Shown here in pieces: positions 9,108 to 18,730 of a stretch of 64,000 bases of DNA. Within the stretch, counting starts at the first letter, position 1. Every line of letters begins with the position of its first letter. The stretch lies in contig NZ_NGNR01000004.1 in the NCBI RefSeq assembly GCF_002198115.1, forward strand, positions 302,999 through 366,998. Reading direction: 5' to 3'. Under the pieces are notes generated by a model, which did not search any database, was not told the DNA's origin, and saw only the letters and a program-made list of their open reading frames with translations. A program made the position numbers and the translations under genes. The stretch is from Robiginitalea sediminis. GTDB taxonomy: Bacteria; Bacteroidota; Bacteroidia; Flavobacteriales; Flavobacteriaceae.

Positions 9108-9139
9108 TTGCCTTCTGTAGTCCTTGGCTTATACTTTAG
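9108..9139 (+). promoter_or_regulatory. Promoter of the PAS histidine kinase operon
   Basis: TTG at 9108-9110 is followed after 21 bases by TACTTTAG at 9132-9139, one mismatch from TAnnTTTG. This places transcription start near 9145 and excludes the TTG codon at 9124 as a translation start. Confidence 0.55.
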
Positions 9140-9156
9140 TAGGAAATTTCCTATTT

Positions 9157-11007
9157 ATGATCCGGGATATCCCCTCAGGCATACATACCTACCTGGTCCG
9201 GCAACTGCCCGTCCCCACTGCTTTCTTCAACCGGCAGCTGGAGGTGGTATACGCATCGGATTCCTGGATAGCCATTTTCGGGTCGTTGGGGAAATCGGTC
9301 CTGGGCAGCACCGTAAAGGAATTGGCGCCCAACGCCCCGAAACGCTGGATGGATATCCTGGAAAACTGCCTGGAAGGGGTTACCGGCCAGAAAGGGACTG
9401 AGCGGGTATTTGGTCCGGACAATCAGGAAATCTGGTACGAATATGCCAACAGCCCCTGGTTTGACGAAAACGAAAACATCATTGGCGCCATCGTACAAGT
9501 GACCGATGTGACCCAGCGGGTGCGCAAGGAACTCGAATACGAGAAAACCCGCATCCTGCTGGAAGCCAATGCAGAACTCGCCCTTATAGGGAGTTGGGAA
9601 TATGACGTGGAGCGGGATTCCCTCAAGTGGAGCGATATGACCCGGCAGATTCATGAAGTACCCTTGCATTATACACCTACCCTGGAGTCTGCTATCCATT
9701 TTTACAAGGAAGGGTATTCGCGTAATACCATTACCCAAAAAGTGTACTTGGCCATTGACACCGGACAATCCTGGAGTGAAAAACTGCAGCTCATCACCGC
9801 CGAAGGGAGGGAAATCTGGGTTGTGGCTTCAGGTAAGCCGCTTTACAAAGGCGGGAAATACATCGGATTGGTCGGCACCCTGCAGGACGTGACCGAAATC
9901 ACCCTGTCGGAACAGAAAATCACGGAAAGCGAGCGGCTGCTGAGCACGGTGGTAGATAACCTGCCCCTAAACGTATACATCAAGGACCTGGAATCCCGCA
10001 AGACCCTGGTCAACAAATCGGAATGTGCCTACATGGGGGTAACCGAACCTTCGGAACTGATCGGTAAATCGGACTTCGACCTATACGATGCCCGGATGGC
10101 CCAGGTCTCCAGGGATGAGGACCTCTATGTCATGAACAATGGCAAGTCCATCCTGGGCAAAGAAACGCTCTCCGTGCGAAAGGACGGCTCCACCACCTAT
10201 TTCCTGTCCTCTAAAATCCCGCTGCTCGATGCCAGCAACCAGATCTATGGCCTGCTGGGGGTGAGCCTCGACATTACCGATCTGAAAAACAAGGAAAACG
10301 AACTACGGGACCTGATAGACGTTACCTCCCGTCAGAATGCCAAGCTGCTGAATTTTGCCCATATCGTTTCGCATAACCTCCGCTCTCACTCCGCCAACTT
10401 TTCCATGTTGCTCGAGCTATTGGCCGCCGAGGAGGACCCCGAAGAAGCGAGGCGAATCGTCCGCATGCTCACCGGTGCTTCCGACAACCTGATGGAAGCC
10501 CTGGAAAACCTGCAGGAAGTCGTGGCCCTGAATGCCTCCACCGAAATCCGGATGACCCCTGTTAACCTGAGGGGGGCGGTAAGCAGGGCGGAAGACCAGC
10601 TTGCTGCGTTCCTCGGAGCCAACCAGGCTTGCTTACACAACGATATTCCCGCCGAACTCACCATTACTGCTGTACCTGCCTATATGGAGAATATTCTGGA
10701 AAATTTCATCACCAACGCCGTAAAGTACCGGCATCCGGAACGGACGCCTGAAATCCGCCTCTCGGCCCGCAAAGCCGGCGGGAAGATAGAGCTCAGCATT
10801 GCCGACAACGGCCTGGGGATAGACCTGGACATGTACGGAGACAAGCTTTTTGGCATGTATAAGACCTTCCATAAACACCCGGACGCCAAGGGTATCGGGC
10901 TGTATATCGTCAAAAACCAGATCGAGGCCATGCAAGCTAAAATACTGACCTGCAGTGAAGTCGATCAGGGAACCACCTTTAAAATTTATTTCAATGATGC
11001 AGTTTGA
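9157..11007 (+). CDS. Soluble multi-PAS sensor histidine kinase
   Basis: This 616-residue protein has no membrane span and consists of three PAS-like regions (about 15-130, 135-255 and 260-385) followed by a kinase core. A typical PAS boundary is IVQVTDVTQRVRKELEYEKT. The phospho-accepting histidine is H406 in FAHIVSHNLRSHSAN. The ATPase N-box is NFITNAVKYRHPE and the G-box is ADNGLGIDL followed by GIGLYIVKNQIE. It probably senses an intracellular or diffusible signal and phosphorylates the response regulator encoded next, whose start overlaps its stop. I use the ATG at 9157; the TTG at 9124 lies upstream of the expected transcript start. Confidence 0.9.
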   Translation: MIRDIPSGIHTYLVRQLPVPTAFFNRQLEVVYASDSWIAIFGSLGKSVLGSTVKELAPNAPKRWMDILENCLEGVTGQKGTERVFGPDNQEIWYEYANSPWFDENENIIGAIVQVTDVTQRVRKELEYEKTRILLEANAELALIGSWEYDVERDSLKWSDMTRQIHEVPLHYTPTLESAIHFYKEGYSRNTITQKVYLAIDTGQSWSEKLQLITAEGREIWVVASGKPLYKGGKYIGLVGTLQDVTEITLSEQKITESERLLSTVVDNLPLNVYIKDLESRKTLVNKSECAYMGVTEPSELIGKSDFDLYDARMAQVSRDEDLYVMNNGKSILGKETLSVRKDGSTTYFLSSKIPLLDASNQIYGLLGVSLDITDLKNKENELRDLIDVTSRQNAKLLNFAHIVSHNLRSHSANFSMLLELLAAEEDPEEARRIVRMLTGASDNLMEALENLQEVVALNASTEIRMTPVNLRGAVSRAEDQLAAFLGANQACLHNDIPAELTITAVPAYMENILENFITNAVKYRHPERTPEIRLSARKAGGKIELSIADNGLGIDLDMYGDKLFGMYKTFHKHPDAKGIGLYIVKNQIEAMQAKILTCSEVDQGTTFKIYFNDAV

Positions 11008-11398
11008 TTCGATTTGTGTAATAGACGACGACCCCATCGTGGTATTCGGGATCCGGAAAATGCTTCAGGGCGCCTTCCCGGATGCTACCTTCACCTCGTA
11101 CGAAAACGGCAAGGTCGCCCTGGACCACCTCAGCGCCGCAGTGGCCTCCGCAAGCCCATTGCCCAGGCATATCCTGTTGGACATCAACATGCCCATCATG
11201 GACGGGTGGCAGTTCCTGGACGCCTTTATCAGGCTCCCGATAACCGAACCCATGGATATTACCATAATCACCTCGTCCATAGACCCGGCAGACCTGCAGC
11301 AATGGGAAACCTTCCGGGGCCTCACGCATCACCGGCTGGAATTCCGAAACAAACCCATTAAAAAAGAGGACCTTATTGCCATAGTCCGCGCCGCCTGA
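10994..11398 (+). CDS. Single-domain response regulator (REC only)
   Basis: The 134-residue protein is one receiver domain with no output domain. The acidic pocket is VIDDDP, the phospho-acceptor lies in LLDINMPIMDGW, the switch threonine/serine in TIITSS and the conserved lysine in RNKPI. It starts inside the last codons of the upstream kinase gene (ATG at 10994 or 10997, with the kinase stop at 11005-11007), so the two are translationally coupled and are very likely cognate. Without an output domain it should act by protein contact or as a phosphate relay. Confidence 0.9.
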   Translation: MMQFDSICVIDDDPIVVFGIRKMLQGAFPDATFTSYENGKVALDHLSAAVASASPLPRHILLDINMPIMDGWQFLDAFIRLPITEPMDITIITSSIDPADLQQWETFRGLTHHRLEFRNKPIKKEDLIAIVRAA

Positions 11399-11414
11399 GC
11401 TCTTGCTTTTTTGG

Positions 11415-11422
11415 TACCTTTG
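11415..11422 (+). promoter_or_regulatory. -7 element for the M14 peptidase gene
   Basis: TACCTTTG matches TAnnTTTG exactly and ends 25 bases before the ATG at 11448. No convincing -33 TTG is seen at the right spacing. Confidence 0.5.
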
Positions 11423-11447
11423 CCACATCCAAGCAAAGCGATACCCC

Positions 11448-13193
11448 ATGCAGCGTATAGGCCTGTTTCTGCTCACTGCCGCCCTGGTGCTTACCGGTTG
11501 CCGGCAACAGGAAAAAAGCGAGCGGGAGTCCTTCCCTACCCCATTTGAGATTGGGGGCGGGAATACCACCCCCCCTTATTCCGAAGTCGTGGATTTCTAT
11601 ATCCGTCTGGCTCGGGAATTCCCACAGGTCAACATGCAGACCCTGGGGATGACCGACAGCCGCACCCCCTTGCACCTGGTTACCTTCAACCCGGAGGGCA
11701 ACTTTAATTTCCAGAGGCTGCGGGAAGAAAAAACCGTGCTGCTGGTACTCAATGGCATCCACCCCGGAGAACCGGATGGGATAGATGCCAGTATGATGCT
11801 GATGCGCGACCTGGCCACAGGAATACTGGAAATACCCGAGAATACAGTAATCGCATTGGTTCCCGTATACAATATAGGCGGGGCCCTGCAACGCAACAGT
11901 ACTTCCCGTGCCAACCAGAACGGGCCAACCGAATATGGATTCCGGGGCAATGCCCGAAATTTCGACCTCAACCGGGATTTTATCAAAATGGATACCCGGA
12001 ATGCGCAGAGCTTTGCCGAGATTTTCCATTTGGTCCAACCGGATTTTTTCCTGGACACCCATGTGAGCAATGGGGCAGATTACGCCTACGTCCTTACCCA
12101 CCTTTTTACCCAGCAACAAAAACTCGGAGGACCACTGGGCGCCTATCAGGACGCGGTCCTTCGGCCTGCCCTGGAAGAGGCCCTGCTGCAGGAGGGCTGG
12201 GACATTACCCCCTATGTAAACGTCTTCAACAGGCCTCCTGACGGGGGGTTTACCCAGTTTATGGATTCCCCCAGATATTCTACCGGTTATACCGCACTCT
12301 GGAATACGCCGGGGATGATGCTCGAAACCCACATGCTCAAACCCTACTCCAGTCGGGTTGCAGGTACCTACGCCGTCCTGAAAGCCCTTCTGGGAATAAT
12401 GGGCAAACATGGGAATACCCTGGTGGAACAACGGGAGGAAGCGGGTCAAAAATGGGTTCCGGGCGCCTACTATCCATTGGGATGGGCTGTGGATAGCAGC
12501 GCCTCCCGTATGCTGAATTTCAAAGGCTTCCGTGCAGACACCCTGCAAAGTGCTGTAACCGGTCAGCCCCGGTTGAAATACGACCCGGATACCCCTATGG
12601 ACATTGCAGTACCCTATTACGATACCTTCAGGCCCACAGATTCGGTGCTTATCCCCAAGGGCTATATGGTCCCAGGACAGTGGGAGCAAGTGCGCGAACG
12701 TCTGGACTGGAACCGCATCCGGTACCGGGTCCTGGACAAGGATACCACCATGCAAGTTACTGCCTACCGAATTGCCGGCTACCAAACCTATTCCAACCCC
12801 TATGAGGGGCACTACCCCCACTACGCTACCCGGGTGGAAGCAGATACCCTGGAAATCCCCTTCCGGGCCGGAGACCTCTGGATCCCCACAGACCAGGCCG
12901 GAGTACGATACCTGTTGGAGACCCTGGAGCCCATGGCTCCGGATTCCTTTTTCAATTGGAATTTCTTCGATACCATCCTGCAGCGCAAAGAGGGTTTTTC
13001 CCCCTATGTCTTCGAGGAAACCGCCCTGGCAATGCTCCAGGCCGATTCCGTTTTGAATCGGATTTTTTCGGAGAAAAAGGCGGCAGATCCGGCATTTGCC
13101 AACAGCGGCTATGCCCAGCTCAGCTGGCTCTACGCCCGCAGCCCTCACTATGAGGCGGCATACAACCGATACCCCGTGTACCGGGTGGAATAA
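11448..13193 (+). CDS. M14-type zinc carboxypeptidase lipoprotein
   Basis: This 581-residue protein begins with a lipoprotein signal (LLTAALVLTGC, lipidated C18). The M14 zinc site is visible as HPGE (H105, E108) and H205 in FLDTHVSNG, with the substrate-binding NARNFDLNRDF segment between them and a candidate catalytic glutamate E293 in MMLETHML. It should be an exported, membrane-anchored peptidase that trims peptides or peptide-like substrates. The C-terminal 250 residues beyond the peptidase domain have no family I recognise. The ATG at 11448 is selected because it directly precedes the signal peptide. Its stop lies three bases from the stop of the convergent Nudix gene. Confidence 0.88.
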   Translation: MQRIGLFLLTAALVLTGCRQQEKSERESFPTPFEIGGGNTTPPYSEVVDFYIRLAREFPQVNMQTLGMTDSRTPLHLVTFNPEGNFNFQRLREEKTVLLVLNGIHPGEPDGIDASMMLMRDLATGILEIPENTVIALVPVYNIGGALQRNSTSRANQNGPTEYGFRGNARNFDLNRDFIKMDTRNAQSFAEIFHLVQPDFFLDTHVSNGADYAYVLTHLFTQQQKLGGPLGAYQDAVLRPALEEALLQEGWDITPYVNVFNRPPDGGFTQFMDSPRYSTGYTALWNTPGMMLETHMLKPYSSRVAGTYAVLKALLGIMGKHGNTLVEQREEAGQKWVPGAYYPLGWAVDSSASRMLNFKGFRADTLQSAVTGQPRLKYDPDTPMDIAVPYYDTFRPTDSVLIPKGYMVPGQWEQVRERLDWNRIRYRVLDKDTTMQVTAYRIAGYQTYSNPYEGHYPHYATRVEADTLEIPFRAGDLWIPTDQAGVRYLLETLEPMAPDSFFNWNFFDTILQRKEGFSPYVFEETALAMLQADSVLNRIFSEKKAADPAFANSGYAQLSWLYARSPHYEAAYNRYPVYRVE

Positions 13194-13196
13194 ATG

Positions 13197-13793
13197 TTAG
13201 TGAACCGGATGTTCAAATAAGATCCGGATATTAATGTAGGATTGTTCCAGGGCTTTCTGGATTTTCCGCGGCCCCTTCCACTTGACTTTCAGGATGCCCT
13301 CGCTTTTCTGGCCCTCCAGCGGACCCGTATAGGACGTGGTCATGGCATACCAGTGGACCTGTTTGAGTTTGTATTTACCATTCCGCTTAAGTACGTGGTA
13401 AGTGGTGCGGAGGAAATTCTCGATTTCGAGGCCCTGTACCCCGGTTTCCTCTTCAACTTCCCGTATGGCGCAGACCTCCAGCTTTTCCTTCTTCTTGCAA
13501 ACGCCTTTGGGCAGGTCCCATTTCTCGTTGCGGTATATAAAAAGAACCTTGCCTTTTTTATTGGTAACAACACCCCCTGCCGCTACTATCATGGGGATGG
13601 CCTGGGTGAATTTATTCAGGATTTCCTCGAGGTTGGGGTGGTAAATGTAGGCCCGGTCGAGCTTTTTCCGATATAGGGCATCCACGGCGGCCTTTACCGA
13701 CTGGTTGTTCATCTTGAAGTACTCCCCTTCCCCCACATCCATGATTTTATCCGTGAGGATCAGAGGGCGTTCATTCACAAAAACTTTATACAT
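13197..13793 (-). CDS. Nudix hydrolase
   Basis: The Nudix box is complete and correctly spaced: G-x5-E-x7-REVEEETGV around residues 98-120. Residues 1-65 form an extra N-terminal domain (MYKVFVNERPLIL onward) common to a flavobacterial branch of the family, and residues 70-185 are the Nudix fold with WDLPKG before the box. The enzyme should hydrolyse a nucleoside diphosphate linked to another group; the substrate is unknown. The start ATG at 13793 is only seven bases from the divergent pyrE ATG, so each promoter must sit within or against the other gene. It is 198 residues long. Confidence 0.9.
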   Translation of the reverse strand: MYKVFVNERPLILTDKIMDVGEGEYFKMNNQSVKAAVDALYRKKLDRAYIYHPNLEEILNKFTQAIPMIVAAGGVVTNKKGKVLFIYRNEKWDLPKGVCKKKEKLEVCAIREVEEETGVQGLEIENFLRTTYHVLKRNGKYKLKQVHWYAMTTSYTGPLEGQKSEGILKVKWKGPRKIQKALEQSYINIRILFEHPVH

Positions 13794-13796
13794 TTA
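13789..13796 (+). promoter_or_regulatory. Candidate leaderless promoter of pyrE
   Basis: TACATTTA matches TAnnTTTG except for its last base and ends four bases before the pyrE ATG at 13801. If it is the promoter, the transcript would begin at or next to the start codon. It overlaps the first codons of the divergent Nudix gene. Confidence 0.4.
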
Positions 13797-13800
13797 CGCC

Positions 13801-14442
13801 ATGGTTTTAAACGAAGAAACGGCCCGTAAAACGGCGGAACTACTGCTGCAAATAAATGCAATAAAATTAAAACCAGAAAATCCCTTTACATGGGCTTCAG
13901 GCTGGAAATCTCCCATCTATTGCGATAACAGGATTGTCCTGTCCTTTCCCCAGGTACGCAACTACGTGCGGGACGAACTCGCCCGGGGGGTGGAAACCCT
14001 CTACGGCAAACCCGACCTGATTGTAGGGGTGGCCACCGGGGCCATCGGGATAGGGGTTTTGGTTGCCGAAAAACTGGGGCTGCCCTTTGCCTATGTAAGG
14101 CCCCAGCCCAAATCGCACGGCCGGCAGAACCAGGTGGAAGGCCTGGCAGAAGCCGGGCAGCAGGTGGTGGTGATCGAAGACCTGATCAGTACCGGGATGA
14201 GCAGCCTGAATGCCGTAGACGCCCTCCTGGACCAGGGCCTCAAGGTAAAGGGGATGCTGGGGATATTCACCTATGGCTTCCCATTGTCGGAGGAGCGCTT
14301 TAATGCCCGGGAACTCGAGGTACATACCCTGAGCAACTACGAACACCTGATCCGCCTGGCATCGCAGAGCGGCTTCATCAGGGAAGCCCAACTTGAAACC
14401 CTGCGGGAATGGCGCGCCAACCCGCAACAATGGAACCCTTAA
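13801..14442 (+). CDS. pyrE: Orotate phosphoribosyltransferase
   Basis: This 213-residue enzyme converts orotate and PRPP to orotidine monophosphate in pyrimidine synthesis. The N-terminal MVLNEETARKTAELLLQ and the FTWASGWKSPIYCDNR block are diagnostic, and the PRPP-binding motif is VVVIEDLISTGMSSL. The ATG at 13801 is preferred over an upstream extension to 13705 because that extension lies inside the divergent Nudix gene and is unlike the family. The SRPBCC gene starts one base after its stop codon. Confidence 0.95.
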   Translation: MVLNEETARKTAELLLQINAIKLKPENPFTWASGWKSPIYCDNRIVLSFPQVRNYVRDELARGVETLYGKPDLIVGVATGAIGIGVLVAEKLGLPFAYVRPQPKSHGRQNQVEGLAEAGQQVVVIEDLISTGMSSLNAVDALLDQGLKVKGMLGIFTYGFPLSEERFNARELEVHTLSNYEHLIRLASQSGFIREAQLETLREWRANPQQWNP

Positions 14443-14443
14443 C

Positions 14444-14836
14444 ATGCATATAGAAGCACCCGTGGCCCAGGTGGGCAAATCCAGGGAAGCGGTATTCGCT
14501 TTTCTGACGGACCTGAAGAATTTCGAGCAACTCATGCCCGAGAACATCCAGACCTTTGAGGTGCTGGATGAGGACACCTTTCGCTTTGCCCTGAAAGGTA
14601 TGCCCGAAATTGTGCTCAGGCGCAAGGAGCAACACCCTCATGAAAAGGTGGTTCTCGGGGCCGCGAGCGACAAGCTCCCCTTTACCCTGCAGGCCGACCT
14701 GGTGGAATCCGGGCCGGATAAGAGTGAGGTAAAACTAAGTTTTCAGGGGGATTTCAATCCCATGATGGCCATGATGATAAAGGGGCCCATAACCAACTTC
14801 CTGGGGACCCTCAGCCAAAACCTGGGCGCCCTGTAA
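14444..14836 (+). CDS. SRPBCC (START-like) family protein
   Basis: The 130-residue protein has the layout of an SRPBCC hydrophobic-cavity domain: an N-terminal strand EAPVAQVGKSREAVFAFLTD, a middle of alternating strands and a long C-terminal helix ending in GTLSQNLGAL. Proteins of this fold bind lipids or other hydrophobic ligands, or act in ubiquinone-like pathways; no ligand can be assigned. It starts one base after the pyrE stop, so it is part of the same operon. The open frame extends upstream into pyrE, but those residues are not part of the fold. Confidence 0.75.
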   Translation: MHIEAPVAQVGKSREAVFAFLTDLKNFEQLMPENIQTFEVLDEDTFRFALKGMPEIVLRRKEQHPHEKVVLGAASDKLPFTLQADLVESGPDKSEVKLSFQGDFNPMMAMMIKGPITNFLGTLSQNLGAL

Positions 14837-14845
14837 TCCCCCGGA

Positions 14846-15577
14846 TCAGTACAACAGTTCTATTTCCTTGAAGCCGCAGGCAAGGGGGGTGTCATCCTCC
14901 CTGCGGAGCTGCAGTTTCCCCCTTGGGCCTACCCCGAGGATTTCGGCCCGGAAAGCTTCTCCTCCCGGCAGGCGGAACCGCATAGCTTCCCCCATGCCGT
15001 ACAATTCCCCTTCATAGCCTTTGCGGTATATCCCGGCCCCGCAAAGTGCCAGGCGCTCCAATTCTTCCAGGATGGCTTTGCGTAATTCCAGTAACAAGGG
15101 CTCCCGTTCCACTTCCGCTCCGGTGACCATCCGCAGGGAAGCAGCACGGGGCAACCCCTCAAAGGCTTGCTGGTTTACGTTGAGGCCTACCCCGATAATA
15201 CTCCGCCGGATATAGGCCCCCTGAAGGGTATTCTCGATGAGGATCCCGCAGATTTTATGCCTACCTGACAAAATGTCGTTGGGCCATTTGATGCGAACTT
15301 CGGGGATATCCCGGGCTTTGAGCACCCTGGAAACCGCCATGGAGACCGCCATGGTAATCCCGAATTGGTCCTGGGTTTTGATGTAAGTTTCTTCTTTCAA
15401 CAAGCTGAAGGTTAGGTTTTTACCCGAATCAGATTGCCAGGAAGCGCCTCGCTGCCCCCGCCCTTCGGACTGAAAGTCCGACCACAGGAGCGTCCCGTCT
15501 TTGAGCGCCTCCGTATCGAGGAGCCGCTTCATGGCGGCATTGGTAGAATCCGTGGCACTTATTTTGATCAGGTTCAT
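14846..15577 (-). CDS. birA: Biotin--[acetyl-CoA-carboxylase] ligase
   Basis: This 243-residue enzyme attaches biotin to the carrier protein of acetyl-CoA carboxylase. The biotinyl-AMP loop is SEGRGQRGASW and the second signature is RIKWPNDIL, followed by KICGILIE. It begins directly with the catalytic domain (MNLIKISATDSTN), so it lacks the DNA-binding domain of E. coli BirA and is unlikely to be a repressor. A short C-terminal SH3-like domain is present. It is divergent from the rsfS operon. Confidence 0.93.
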   Translation of the reverse strand: MNLIKISATDSTNAAMKRLLDTEALKDGTLLWSDFQSEGRGQRGASWQSDSGKNLTFSLLKEETYIKTQDQFGITMAVSMAVSRVLKARDIPEVRIKWPNDILSGRHKICGILIENTLQGAYIRRSIIGVGLNVNQQAFEGLPRAASLRMVTGAEVEREPLLLELRKAILEELERLALCGAGIYRKGYEGELYGMGEAMRFRLPGGEAFRAEILGVGPRGKLQLRREDDTPLACGFKEIELLY

Positions 15578-15638
15578 AAGGCTGATTTACACCGGTAAGG
15601 GAATGTTAAAGGGGCCGTCTAAAAAAACAAAAAAATGG

Positions 15639-15646
15639 TAACTTTG
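15639..15646 (+). promoter_or_regulatory. -7 element of the rsfS-ftsH-cdsA operon
   Basis: TAACTTTG matches TAnnTTTG exactly, 19 bases before the rsfS ATG. The region upstream is A-rich; no clear -33 TTG. Confidence 0.6.
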
Positions 15647-15665
15647 TACAAACTAAATCTTTTGG

Positions 15666-16040
15666 ATGCAGAAAAGGAAAGCTAGCGCAGATGAATTGAT
15701 TGCCTCAATCTTACACGGAATAGAAGAAGTCAAAGGATTAGACATTAACCTACTGGATTTAAGAGCTATAGACAATACTGTTTGCGACTACTTTGTCATT
15801 TGCAGTGGTACTTCCAACACCCACGTTAACGCCATCGTCAATTCCATTCAGAAAACGGTCAGCAAAACCACCCAAGACAAACCCTGGCATACGGAAGGAA
15901 CGGATAATGCCGAATGGGTGCTGATCGATTATGTAAATGTCGTGGTTCACGTATTCCAGAAACACGTCAGGGAGTATTACGATATTGAAGGGCTTTGGGG
16001 AGACGCCAAGGTAACCCTTGTTGAAAGCAGTTATAATTAG
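15666..16040 (+). CDS. rsfS: Ribosome silencing factor RsfS
   Basis: The 124-residue protein matches the RsfS/Iojap family through NTVCDYFVICSGTSNTHV, the WHTEGTDNAEWVLIDY block and VVVHVFQKHVREYYDIEGLW. RsfS binds ribosomal protein L14 and blocks joining of 30S and 50S subunits in starvation. It leads a run of six closely packed rightward genes; ftsH follows after eight bases. Codon use is somewhat less GC-rich than in its neighbours. Confidence 0.95.
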   Translation: MQKRKASADELIASILHGIEEVKGLDINLLDLRAIDNTVCDYFVICSGTSNTHVNAIVNSIQKTVSKTTQDKPWHTEGTDNAEWVLIDYVNVVVHVFQKHVREYYDIEGLWGDAKVTLVESSYN

Positions 16041-16048
16041 GAAAAAAC

Positions 16049-18100
16049 ATGGCAAACGACAATAAAACCCCCCAAAGAAAACCGCGGTTCAGTTCCTGGT
16101 GGATTTACGGGCTGATTATTATTTTCCTGATCGGGTTCCAGTTTTTTGGAAGCGATACCCTATCCCCCACCCAGAAAACCACCACCTCCGAACTTCAGGA
16201 ATTCCTCCGCAATGGGGATATCGACAAGATTCTGATTATCACCAATACCCGGCAGGCCAAGGTGTTCCTTACCGAGGAAGCGCTGGCCAAGGACGTGCAC
16301 AAGGACGTCTCCCAGCAGCCGTTCTCCATTACAACCGGTTCTGTCCCTCACTATGTGTTGGATTATGGGGACTTGCAGAATTTTGAAAACGACATCAAGA
16401 AAATCAAGCAGGAAAACAACCTGGACACAGTGGTGGACTATACCACCGAGTCCAATGTTTTCATGGAACTGCTCTTTACCATCCTGCCTTTCGTGCTCAT
16501 TATCGGGATCTGGATTTACCTTATGCGACGCATGTCCGGCGGGGCCGGGGGCGGAGCCGGGGGCCAGATTTTTAATATCGGGAAGTCCAAGGCCAAACTC
16601 TTCGATGAAAAGACCGATACCCGCACCTCGTTTAAAGATGTGGCCGGGCTCGAAGGGGCCAAGGAAGAGGTGGAGGAAATCGTGGAGTTCCTTAGAAACC
16701 CCGATAAGTACACCTCCCTGGGGGGCAAAATCCCCAAAGGAGCCCTCCTGGTAGGGCCTCCGGGAACCGGTAAGACCCTTCTGGCCAAGGCCGTGGCCGG
16801 GGAAGCCAAAGTGCCTTTCTTCTCGCTGTCAGGCTCCGATTTTGTGGAAATGTTTGTAGGGGTGGGAGCCTCCCGTGTGAGGGATTTGTTCAAGCAGGCC
16901 AAAGACAAAGCCCCCTCTATTATTTTTATCGATGAAATCGATGCCATCGGGCGGGCCCGGGGCAAGAACAACTTTACCGGTTCCAACGACGAACGGGAAA
17001 ATACCCTCAACCAGCTGCTCACCGAAATGGACGGTTTTGGCACCAATACCAACGTCATCGTCCTGGCGGCTACTAACCGGGCCGATGTCCTGGACAAGGC
17101 CCTTATGCGGGCCGGGCGCTTCGACCGTCAGATTTACGTAGACCTCCCGGATATCCGGGAACGGAAGGAAATCTTTGAGGTGCACCTGAGGCCCATCAAG
17201 ACCGCAGAAACCCTCGACCTGGATTTCCTGGCCCGGCAAACCCCCGGGTTCTCGGGCGCCGATATTGCCAATGTCTGCAACGAGGCAGCCCTGATAGCCG
17301 CACGGAAAGAGAAGAAAGCCGTTACCAAACAGGATTTCCTGGACGCTGTAGACCGGATTGTTGGCGGCCTGGAAAAGAAAAACAAAATCATCACCCCTGG
17401 CGAGAAAAAGACTATCGCCTACCACGAAGCCGGCCACGCCACCGTGAGCTGGATGCTGGAGCATGCCGCCCCCCTGGTAAAGGTTACCATCGTACCCCGG
17501 GGGCAGTCCCTGGGAGCCGCCTGGTACCTGCCTGAGGAGCGTCTTCTGGTACGCCCGGAGCAGATGAAGGACGAAATGTGCGCCACCCTGGGAGGAAGAG
17601 CCGCAGAGAAGGTAATTTTCGACAAGATATCCACCGGTGCCCTTAGTGACCTGGAAAAAGTAACCAAGCAGGCCCGTGCGATGGTGACTATTTACGGGCT
17701 GAATGAAGAAATAGGCAATGTGACCTACTACGACTCCAGCGGGCAAAGCGAATACGGGTTCACCAAACCCTATAGCGAGGAGACGGCCCGGATCATAGAC
17801 CATGAGATTTCCCGGATTATAGAGGAGCAATATGCCAGGGCCGTGGAGGTACTTACGGAGAACAAAGACAAGCTCACGGAGCTTGCAGAGCTTTTACTCG
17901 AAAAAGAAGTTATCTTTAAGGAGGACTTGGAGCGCATTTTTGGCAAGCGACCCTTTGAGGAAAATTTCGATCGGCTTGGGCAGGAGAAATCCATCCCGGA
18001 AGAAAACACGGGGGAAACAGCCCCTTCGGACGAGGTGACCCCTGAAGATGAAAACAGTTCAGGCAACTCCGGGCCAGAAACCGCAGTGAAAGAAAAATAA
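16049..18100 (+). CDS. ftsH: ATP-dependent zinc metalloprotease FtsH
   Basis: This 683-residue protein is a membrane-anchored AAA+ protease that degrades unassembled membrane proteins and regulatory proteins. Membrane spans lie at about 17-34 and 141-158, flanking a small periplasmic domain. Walker A is GPPGTGKT at 236-243, Walker B is IIFIDEID at 291-298, the second region of homology is [20 protein letters not shown], and the zinc site is HEAGH at 459-463 with the third ligand in TGALSDLEK. The C-terminal tail of about 45 residues is acidic and serine-rich. It lies between rsfS and a LUD-domain gene. Confidence 0.97.
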   Translation: MANDNKTPQRKPRFSSWWIYGLIIIFLIGFQFFGSDTLSPTQKTTTSELQEFLRNGDIDKILIITNTRQAKVFLTEEALAKDVHKDVSQQPFSITTGSVPHYVLDYGDLQNFENDIKKIKQENNLDTVVDYTTESNVFMELLFTILPFVLIIGIWIYLMRRMSGGAGGGAGGQIFNIGKSKAKLFDEKTDTRTSFKDVAGLEGAKEEVEEIVEFLRNPDKYTSLGGKIPKGALLVGPPGTGKTLLAKAVAGEAKVPFFSLSGSDFVEMFVGVGASRVRDLFKQAKDKAPSIIFIDEIDAIGRARGKNNFTGSNDERENTLNQLLTEMDGFGTNTNVIVLAATNRADVLDKALMRAGRFDRQIYVDLPDIRERKEIFEVHLRPIKTAETLDLDFLARQTPGFSGADIANVCNEAALIAARKEKKAVTKQDFLDAVDRIVGGLEKKNKIITPGEKKTIAYHEAGHATVSWMLEHAAPLVKVTIVPRGQSLGAAWYLPEERLLVRPEQMKDEMCATLGGRAAEKVIFDKISTGALSDLEKVTKQARAMVTIYGLNEEIGNVTYYDSSGQSEYGFTKPYSEETARIIDHEISRIIEEQYARAVEVLTENKDKLTELAELLLEKEVIFKEDLERIFGKRPFEENFDRLGQEKSIPEENTGETAPSDEVTPEDENSSGNSGPETAVKEK

Positions 18101-18113
18101 GGCCGCAACGGTC

Positions 18114-18728
18114 ATGGGAATACTCGATAAACTTTTCGGAGGGGGCAAAAAAAAGAAGGGCTCCAGGGAAACGGTGCAGACCCGGGGGGAGCATATGCCC
18201 GACCTCCAGATCCCCGTCGATGAGAAGTTTACTATCCACTTTAAGAAAAACGGCGGGAAGTTTCTATACTGCGACAGCTTCGAGGAGGCTACCGCTGCGC
18301 TGCGGGACATCATTGAGGAGAACCATTGGGGCACTACGCCCTTTTTCAGTATGAACCCCCACCTGGAAAGTCGGTTTAAGGGGGAAGGCGTCCGCTTTAC
18401 GGACAAGGTGAGCGAAAGTGATGTTTTCTTCACGACCTGCGAGCACCTGATTGCTCAAAACGGTTCCATTTTGGTATCTTCCAACCAACTGCGGGAGAAA
18501 AAACTGCATGAAATCCCCGTGAACATCGTTGTTTTTGCCACCACCAGCCAACTGCTGGAATCCCTGGGGGAAGGGCTGAAATCGATTAAAAAGAAATACC
18601 GGCAGCAAATACCGACCAATATCACTACCCTGAAGCATTTCGAGCCTACGGACGACAATTCGAAGGATTTTATGACCTATGGGAGCAGTTCCAAACATTT
18701 ATACCTGATCCTGCTGGAAGACCTTTAG
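18114..18728 (+). CDS. LUD domain protein (LutC/YkgG-like)
   Basis: The 204-residue protein has a short basic N-terminus (GGGKKKKGS) followed by a LUD-type fold with the pattern DVFFTTCEHLIAQNGSILVSS near 102-122 and VVFATTSQLLESLGEG further on. LUD proteins include subunits of lactate oxidation complexes, but this family member stands alone without LutA or LutB and is constantly placed next to ftsH and cdsA in flavobacteria as far as I recall. Its function is therefore not assigned. It is spaced 13 bases after ftsH and two before cdsA. Confidence 0.75.
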   Translation: MGILDKLFGGGKKKKGSRETVQTRGEHMPDLQIPVDEKFTIHFKKNGGKFLYCDSFEEATAALRDIIEENHWGTTPFFSMNPHLESRFKGEGVRFTDKVSESDVFFTTCEHLIAQNGSILVSSNQLREKKLHEIPVNIVVFATTSQLLESLGEGLKSIKKKYRQQIPTNITTLKHFEPTDDNSKDFMTYGSSSKHLYLILLEDL

Positions 18729-18730
18729 GT

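Noticed and set aside
9124..9156. TTG start for the PAS histidine kinase
   Set aside because: It lies upstream of the predicted -7 element, so the transcript would not include it.
11373..13148. 591-codon open frame antisense to the M14 peptidase
   Set aside because: The product has no family features, while the opposite strand has a lipoprotein signal and zinc ligands in order.
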